A stretch of DNA of 13,018 nucleotides from Spirogloea muscicola. Lineage: Eukaryota > Streptophyta > Zygnematophyceae > Spirogloeales > Spirogloeaceae. The notes below the pieces were generated by a model. It saw only the letters and a program-made list of their open reading frames with translations, had not been told where the DNA came from and did not search any database. Position 1 is the first letter of the stretch. Each line of letters begins with the position of its first letter. Positions 7,597-13,018 of the stretch are shown piece by piece. The translations under genes and the position numbers were made by a program. The stretch is from assembly GCA_009602725.1 (NCBI GenBank), contig WELB01000023.1, positions 591,015 through 604,032 of the forward strand, read 5' to 3'.

Positions 7597-10432
7597 ATGG
7601 GGCTGGCGCTGGTGCCGCCGCGGGTGTGGTTCCACGCGTCGCTGGCCATCATCGGCAGCGCGATCATGGTGTACGCCTTCCTGCAGCGCTGGCTCAAGGA
7701 GAAGCTGTACCTGGGCGAGGTGGTGGCCTCCACCGCCATCGGCATCATCGCTGGCCCCCACGTCGGCCGCCTCGTCAACCCCTACGACGTCTTCCACAAC
7801 CCCGAGGCCTTCTACGCCGTCCTCCAGCAGGCACCGCCCTCACCGCCGCCCCGTCGCTCGTTAGCGTCACTGCCACAGCTTATGAACGCGGCTGCTGTCG
7901 TTAAAAGAGCGGCTGTGATAGCTAGCCAGGTGCATGCAAAGGATGTTCATGACCATATCAGCGGGGCCACTAGCTAGGCAGACAGGGCGCTCTTGGTAAC
8001 CCGTGTCAGCAGTGGGAAGTCAGATGAGCTGAGGGTATGACGAGCGAGCAACCCACAACTGATATGCAGCACCAAGTCCTAGCCGCCGCCGTGCTGAGCT
8101 GCCTAATGATCCTATTGCTGAATGACTATTAGCGCATTTATTGGTCGTGACGGAGGTCCTGCCGCCAGGTGTCGGGCCTGGTGCTGGCGATCCAGCTGGT
8201 CTCGGCGGGCCTCAGCCTGCCCATCCGGTTCTTCGAGCGCGAGTGGCGGTCGCTGGCCGTGCTGCTGGGGCCCGTCATGATCCTCACGTGGGCCATCGCC
8301 TTCGGCTTCGCGCTCGCCTGCTTCCACGAGCAAGGCGTCCTCAAGTGCCTGCTCGTCGCCGCGTGCCTTACGCCCACCGACCCCGTGCTTGCCAGCTCCA
8401 TCCTCCAAGGCAAGTTTGCCGAGAGGTGAGGAGCCAGCCTCCTCCTCCTCCGCTGCACCCTGCAAGAGTAGCTCTCCAACGCCCTGCTGCCGTTGCCGAC
8501 CTGTGAGGACGCTGCAGCTGCAGAGAGCTGCGGCTGTTCGGGCCAAGGATGTATCTTGATGCGAGTAAGCACTCTTGCGCTGCCGAGTGCTGACAGCTGC
8601 CTGGGCAGCCGCCGTGGTGCAGACACATTCCGGCGAACCTGCGCAACCTGCTGCAGGCGGAGGCGGCGTCCAACGACGGTGTGGCGCTGCCATACGTGTA
8701 CCTGCCCATTGTGTTACTCAAGAATGGCCTCAGTACACGTGTGGCAATTGCCAAGTGGTTCTACCAGATATGGGGTTACCAGGTCCGCCTCTGCTGGCAG
8801 CATTGCCGGCCTCACACCACCACCTTTGCTTTGGCACAGGTCAGCCCTTAGCTCAGCCTGGAAGGTCTGAGGCCTCATTAACCAGAGCGAGCACGGCACT
8901 GCAGGTCTTGCTCTCTGTCTTGCTCGGCATCCTGTATGGGTCCGTTGCGCTCTTCATGTTCTACATCGGGGTGAAGCACGACCTGATCGACGAGCCATCG
9001 TTCCTGGCCCAAGTCATTGGCCTCGCGCTCGGCTCGCTTGGTTCCATCCGCGTGATAGGTGAGCGCTGCTTTGTCTCACCTCCTGCCATGCCCTCCTTGG
9101 GGTCCAAATTGGAGCACGATTTGGCAATACCTCAGCCGTGGAGTTGTATGCCGAAGCTAATTCTGAGTCCTTGGTGCTGCCGCTGCCGCCACCCGTTGCT
9201 GGCAGGGTCGGACGGCGTGCTGGCCGTTTTCTGCGCCACCATGTCATTTTCAAGCCGCGAGCCGACGGCAGAGGAGAACCGCTACGACGCCATCAACGGC
9301 ATCGAGCTCATCATCACCATCTCATACTTCATGTACTTTGGCACGCTGCTACCCTGGAGCGCTTGGAAAGCCATCGGCTACGGCCGGCTCGTTGGATTTG
9401 CGCTCTCTGCGGCGTTTGTTCGCCGCGTGCCCGTGCTGCTGGCGCTCGCGCCCTGGATCCCCCTTCTCAAGGAGGACGGCGACAACTGGAGGGGCATTGT
9501 TGCCCAGGTTTGTGTCCTGCCCAGCACCTTGATGAAGCAATGGCGGACGTCCTCGGCTTGCTCCCTCCTTGCTCCAGTGTCACCCTCTCTCTCCTCTTGA
9601 CTTTCCCTCTATTGCAACCTGTTCTGCATCACCTTGTCCTGACGTGAGAACGGCCACTGGCTGTTGCGCCGGTGCAGGCACTTTTCGGAGGCTTCCAGGG
9701 GCCGATGGGCGTGGGTGCCCTCTTCTATGCGGCACTTGTGCATGAAGAAATCGAAGACGAGTTTACGTTCCACGTGGTGTCCTTCACCGTCTTCTCGTCC
9801 GTCATCATCCATGGCCTCACAGGCGCGCACCTTGCCAAGATCCTCTCGGCATACCTGCGCCACAACCGGCCGCCTGGCGTTGGTGACCACTCGAGCACAG
9901 ACACGAGCTCGCACGGCCCCGGGAGTGCGTTGACCCCGGCTGGCTTGCTGGACCACAGCACCGAAATGTCGGCGGCACAGTGGTGCCGCGCGTCATCAGC
10001 TTCTCCAAGCGATTCACGCATGCTGCTAAGGCGGCGGTCACAAGCCACAACAATTTCTCCGCAGCTCCTGTTGATGCAGGCCATGCTAATGGCAACGTTA
10101 GTACTGAAACTAATGGTACAGCCCCCTCGGTGGCCAGGAACGGTGAGGTGCAGCTGCCGCAGCTGCCGCAGCTTCCGCAGCTGCCGCAGCTTCCGCAGCT
10201 GCCGCAGCTTCCGCAACTCCCAAGCCTCAGAGCCGTCCAGCTGCCACGCATGCTCAGCTTCCCTCGGCGATCGCCACGGACTAATCTCCAGTGGGGTGCT
10301 AGCAGTGAGCCGGCCACGCCTGAGCCTGCAGCAGAGCATGCACCTCCGGTGCCCATGGAGGGCCCCTTGCCTGATGCGGCAGAGGTGGGCCATCTGCCCA
10401 CTGTGGTCGAAGGCACGGTGACTGCAGTGTGA
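7597..10432 (+). CDS. Nha1/Sod2-like Na+/H+ antiporter, copy A (CPA1 family, seven exons)
   Basis: Membrane antiporter exchanging Na+ (possibly K+ or Li+) for H+; fungal homologues act at the plasma membrane in salt and pH tolerance. Exons: 7597-7830, 8169-8425, 8623-8782, 8905-9058, 9206-9507, 9678-9924 and 9981-10432, totalling 1806 nt and 601 residues. The start lies in GCGGCCATGG, a good eukaryotic context, with an in-frame stop upstream at 7495. Hydrophobic segments alternate with KEKLYLGE (near residue 33), TDPVLASSILQGKFAER (148-164), the ion-binding Asn-Asp pair N181-D182 in AEAASNDGVALP, SYFMYFGTLLPW and GGFQGPMGVGALFYAA, all in the Nha1 order. The exchanger domain ends near residue 423, and a hydrophilic tail with eight QLP repeats follows. 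Two junctions are uncertain. Exon 1 ends either at 7830, needing an unusual GC donor but matching family length, or at 7929 with CAG|GTGCAT and 33 extra residues. The 56-nt intron 9925-9980 is proposed because it restores the tail frame. Paralogue B lies convergently 625 bp downstream. Confidence 0.9.
10151..10213 (+). repeat. 9-bp minisatellite encoding QLP repeats in the antiporter A tail
   Basis: Seven consecutive 9-bp units, CAGCTGCCG or CAGCTTCCG, mostly alternate (an 18-bp higher-order period after the first unit). A degenerate eighth unit at 10214-10222 completes the run. In the tail frame they encode (Gln-Leu-Pro)8, around residues 509-532. Antiporter B has no equivalent. Proline-rich runs in the cytosolic tail may serve as binding segments; this is inference. 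Confidence 0.85.
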
Positions 10433-11057
10433 TGACATCTGTCCAAAGATACTTGAGTTGCAATCGAGCTAAGTGCCCAAAAGCGGACCCAGGAGCTGCA
10501 GGCACTTGTCCAGCAGCCCTGTTGGTTGAATTGCAATTGGTGGCCCTTAAGTCTATTAGAAATGTCACCTGTCTTGCTTATACAGGTCCAGCATGCTTGT
10601 CCATGGCACCTTTGACAGCGGTGCGTGGGCTCACTCACGTAAATTTTAAATACACGGGGATGCATCCCGAACACAATGGGGAGCCACTCCAGCTTAAAAA
10701 TGTGTGGAGGGCCAGTGCTAGCAGGGGGTTAAATGAATGCTCTTACTGTGGAGAATTGAGCTGGCTTCTATTTGCAGGTGCTGTCAGGAACTAAGAGTTG
10801 GAGGCTGCAGCCGGTTGTGACGGGGAGGAAGCTAATCACGACTGCAATGCTCGAGCACTACAGGCGTGGGCACTCGGAGCTGTCACTGCCACTGTGTAGT
10901 CAGGGGCTAAGCAGCAGCTGCCCTGTGTTATGCTCAGCTGTGCAGCTTGACGGAGAAGTGTGCCTGCTCAGACAACATCTGCACCAGCAGAGGGTGGGGG
11001 CCCATGTTGTACTACAGCAGGCCCTGGGATGGCCGGTGTATGGCAGCGTTGCCATGC
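10433..11057. other. Intergenic region between the convergent antiporter genes
   Basis: These 625 bases separate the stop codons of copy A and copy B and must contain both 3' UTRs. I see no third gene: the open frames here are short and unpatterned. Neither the green-algal TGTAA nor an AATAAA hexamer is evident in the expected orientation for either gene, so the poly(A) sites cannot be placed. Some transcript overlap between the convergent genes is plausible. Confidence 0.5.
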
Positions 11058-12779
11058 TCATTGATGTCCACCAACAAAGCGCGTGTCGTGGTCCAACTGG
11101 CCTTGCGGCGTTGGGAAGTTAGAGGGATCGCGCACTGCTCCGTCTCTCATCTCTGTCTCCCCCTGGCTGCCGTGGTCGATAGTGCCAGCTTCACAGTCTG
11201 TGTTCACAGTGTTGAGCTTCTTGAGGGTTGAGGCAAGGAGCTTGGTGGTGGGCACGGAGGTGAGGCCGTGGATGATTATGGAAGATAGGACGACGAAAGA
11301 CACAACTTGAAAGGTGAACTCGTCGCCCAGCTCCTCTTGCACAACCGCAGCATAGAACAGGGCTGCGACGCCCATTGGGCCTTGGAATCCCCCGAAAGCC
11401 GCCTGCAAGTAGGAGAAGGTTGGTGGCGCACGAGACGGCCTAGTCAGTCATTCTCCTGACAAGTGGAGCTCCGCTTAGCAAAACGAGCAAGACGTGCGAG
11501 TCAGGAGAGCTACCTTCGTCTCAATTTACAGAGACGGGCAGAGCGAGCGCGAGAGAGGGGGGAGAGATAGAGGAAGGAGGTTTACAGACCTGAAGAAGCA
11601 CGCTGCTGAGGCTAGCATTGTCCTTGCGGAGCGTGCTGAGCCACGGAGCGCAGGCGAGCATGACGGGCAGGCGGCGGAGGAAGGCCGCTGAGAGCGCGAA
11701 GCCAATAAGCCGACCGTAGCCGATGGCGTTCCACGAGCTCCAAGGCAGCAGCGTGCCAAAGTACATGAAGTAGGAGATGACGAGGATGAGCTCGATGCCG
11801 TTGATGGCGTCGTAGCGGTTCTCCTCCGCCGTCGGCTCGCGGCTCGCAAACCCAACGGCCGCGCAGAACACGGCTAGCACACCGTCCGAGCCTGTACGCA
11901 GTGGACGCGCACCGATGAGCTGGAGCAGCCCAGATTGTGACCGCCGGTGCAATAGCGGCGGCGGCAGCGACGGTCACCTATTACGCGGACGCAGCCGAGG
12001 GAGCCGAGGGCGAGGCCGATGACTTGCGCGAGGAACGAAGGCTCGTCAACGAGGTCGCGCTTGACCCCGGTGCGGAAGAGGAAGAGCGCCACCCAGCCAT
12101 AGACGAGGCCGACGACGACGGCGACCACCACCTGGTAGCCGATGACCTGGTAGGCCCAGCGGGCCATGGCGGCGCCGGCGCTGTAGCGGCGCTTGAGCAG
12201 CACGATGGGCAGGTACACGTACGGCAGCGCCACGCCGTCGTTGGCCGCCGATTCCGCCTGCAGCAGGTACCGCAGGCTCGCCGGCAGGTGCCTGCTCTGT
12301 GGAAAGCGGCGTTTGCGCGAGGAGCGATGAGCAAGTCGTAGACCAGCCCCAGAAGCGTCCAGGATCTTGATGATGGCAATGATGTTTGGGGTTTCGGGTT
12401 CAGGGGTTTAGGGTTAGGGTTTGAATATTAACTCGTGATGCTGCATGGTCCTGGGAGGGACCGCAAGGGGTGCAGGAAGAGAGAGAGAGACAGAGAGAGA
12501 GAGGGAGAGGAGGGAGGCACACCTCTCGGCGAACTTGCCCTGGAGGATGGCGCTGGAGAGCACGGGGTCGGTGGGCGTGAGGCACGCGGCGATGAGCAGG
12601 CAGCGCAGGACGCCGTGCTCGTGGAAGCACGCGACGGCAAAGGCAAAGGCGATGGCCCACGTGCCGATCAGCACGGGCCCCAGCAGGACCAGCAACGAGC
12701 GCCACTCCGTCTCCACAAAGCGCAGAGGCAGGCTGAGGCCGGCAGACACCAGCTGTATCGCAAGAACCAGCTCCGAGAC
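11058..12779 (-). CDS. Nha1/Sod2-like Na+/H+ antiporter, copy B (5' exon beyond the window)
   Basis: Paralogue of copy A on the opposite strand, with the same predicted Na+/H+ exchange role. Exons in reading order: 12779-12523 (257 nt), 12291-11978 (314 nt), 11891-11590 (302 nt) and 11402-11058 (345 nt with stop), giving 405 codons in frame. The first exon here starts with VSELVLAIQ after an acceptor at 12781-12780. An exon matching copy A residues 1-78 is missing; only 239 bases remain to the edge and they are low-complexity, so it must lie further right. Conserved motifs are LTPTDPVLSSAILQGKFAER, the Asn-Asp pair in AESAANDGVALP, SYFMYFGTLLPW and GGFQGPMGVAALFYAA. The 314-nt exon equals A's third plus fourth exons (160 + 154) with no intron between them. 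The tail after IIHGLT is shorter, diverged and lacks QLP repeats. Introns bear no obvious resemblance to those of A, so the duplication is not recent. Donors are GTGTGC, GTGACC and GTCTGT. Confidence 0.9.
12384..12423 (+). repeat. Degenerate TTTAGGG-type telomere-like repeats inside an antiporter B intron
   Basis: GTTTGGGGTTTCGGGTTC followed by AGGGGTTTAGGGTTAGGGTTT is an imperfect array of plant/green-algal telomere units (TTTAGGG with TTAGGG and TTTCGGG variants). It lies in the intron 12292-12522 of copy B. With only about five or six units it is an interstitial remnant, not a chromosome end, though it may hint at a subtelomeric past. Confidence 0.6.
12478..12512. repeat. GA-rich microsatellite in the antiporter B intron
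   Basis: An almost pure AG/GA tract interrupted by single C or G bases. On the coding strand of copy B it is a CT tract about 10 bases after the donor at 12522. Confidence 0.75.
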
Positions 12780-12807
12780 CTGCGGATTGTGTCAGCACGC
12801 GGACAAA

Positions 12808-13018
12808 TCTGAGTGGACGGAGATGGGGGGGAGGGGGAGGAGGATACGAAGGGGAGAGCAAAGAGGGACCGAGGAGTGAACAAGAGGGGAAATGGGAGAG
12901 AGAGGGAGACAGACAGGATTTGGAAGAGGGGGGGAAGGTGGGGTAGTGGGAACCAGAGAGGAGAAGCGGGGTAGGAGGTTTGGGAGGGGAAGAGAGGGAA
13001 TACAAGTGGGGGGGGGGG
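12808..13018. other. Polypurine-rich, low-complexity tract up to the right edge
   Basis: About 200 bases of mostly G and A on the plus strand, ending in a run of at least nine G. It lies in the 5' intron of antiporter B, where the coding strand reads as polypyrimidine. A 201-codon minus-strand frame crosses it but encodes only Ser/Pro/Leu-rich low complexity and is not a gene. Such mirror-rich polypurine DNA can form triplex structures and often breaks assemblies, which may be why the sequence ends here. Confidence 0.6.

Noticed and set aside
7029-7778. A 249-codon minus-strand open frame crossing the N and T run
   Set aside because: It includes a homopolymer-encoded Lys run and an undefined residue, and it is antisense to antiporter exon 1. 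It is an artefact of GC-rich sequence.
8575-9600. A 341-codon plus-strand open frame in the antiporter A region
   Set aside because: It reads through three introns. Only the parts matching exons 4 and 5 are coding, and the spliced model explains the conserved family motifs better.
12384-12423. True chromosome-end telomere
   Set aside because: The array is short and degenerate, and lies within an intron with gene sequence on both sides.
12400-13005. A 201-codon minus-strand frame at the right edge
   Set aside because: The product is Ser/Pro/Leu low complexity from a polypyrimidine intron, followed by an off-frame shadow of antiporter B's exon.

Overview
The window is eukaryotic nuclear DNA, most likely from a green alga (chlorophyte). 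The evidence is GC-rich exons, many short GT-AG introns (about 56-340 nt) with GTGAGT/GTGCGT-like donors and CAG acceptors, a plastid-type signal peptidase gene, and a degenerate TTTAGGG (plant/green-algal telomere type) tract. No bacterial operon structure, tRNA, rRNA or CRISPR array was seen. Lineage below 'green alga' is inference.

Layout. (1) 1-121 is a pure A run, probably an assembly artefact, abutting a (GGC)6 run. (2) 122-2329 (+) is a multi-exon gene for a type I signal peptidase of the plastid/thylakoid (TPP/PLSP) kind. Seven exons from 679 to 2329 join in frame and carry the catalytic Ser, the catalytic Lys and the C-terminal GDN box. Its 5' end is lost in the A run. (3) About 2330-7440 holds no convincing intact gene. 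It contains a large imperfect inverted repeat (4646-5990, arms about 640-680 bp around a centre near 5340) whose arms read outward through decayed copies of the same unknown protein-coding segment. It also has a 73-bp tandem duplication (6274-6415), a family of small hairpin repeats (3443-3508, 6531-6610, 6879-7000), a dispersed CCCAATGAAG motif, and unassigned open frames at 3504-4500 and 5987-6259. Its texture differs from the flanking gene regions and could include organelle-derived or transposon-derived DNA. (4) 7454-7492 is an N followed by T38, a likely assembly join. (5) 7597-10432 (+) is a seven-exon gene for a fungal Nha1/Sod2-like Na+/H+ antiporter, here called copy A. (6) 11058-12779 (-) is a second antiporter gene, copy B, convergent with A and lacking its first exon, which must lie beyond the right edge. 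Equivalent exons of A and B have identical lengths (257, 314 and 302 nt), except that one intron of A is precisely absent from B.

The two antiporters are a tail-to-tail paralogous pair expected to exchange cytosolic Na+ (or K+) for protons. The signal peptidase has no evident functional link to them. The most unusual items are the inverted-duplicate antiporter pair with an exact intron presence/absence difference, and the outward-reading inverted repeat.
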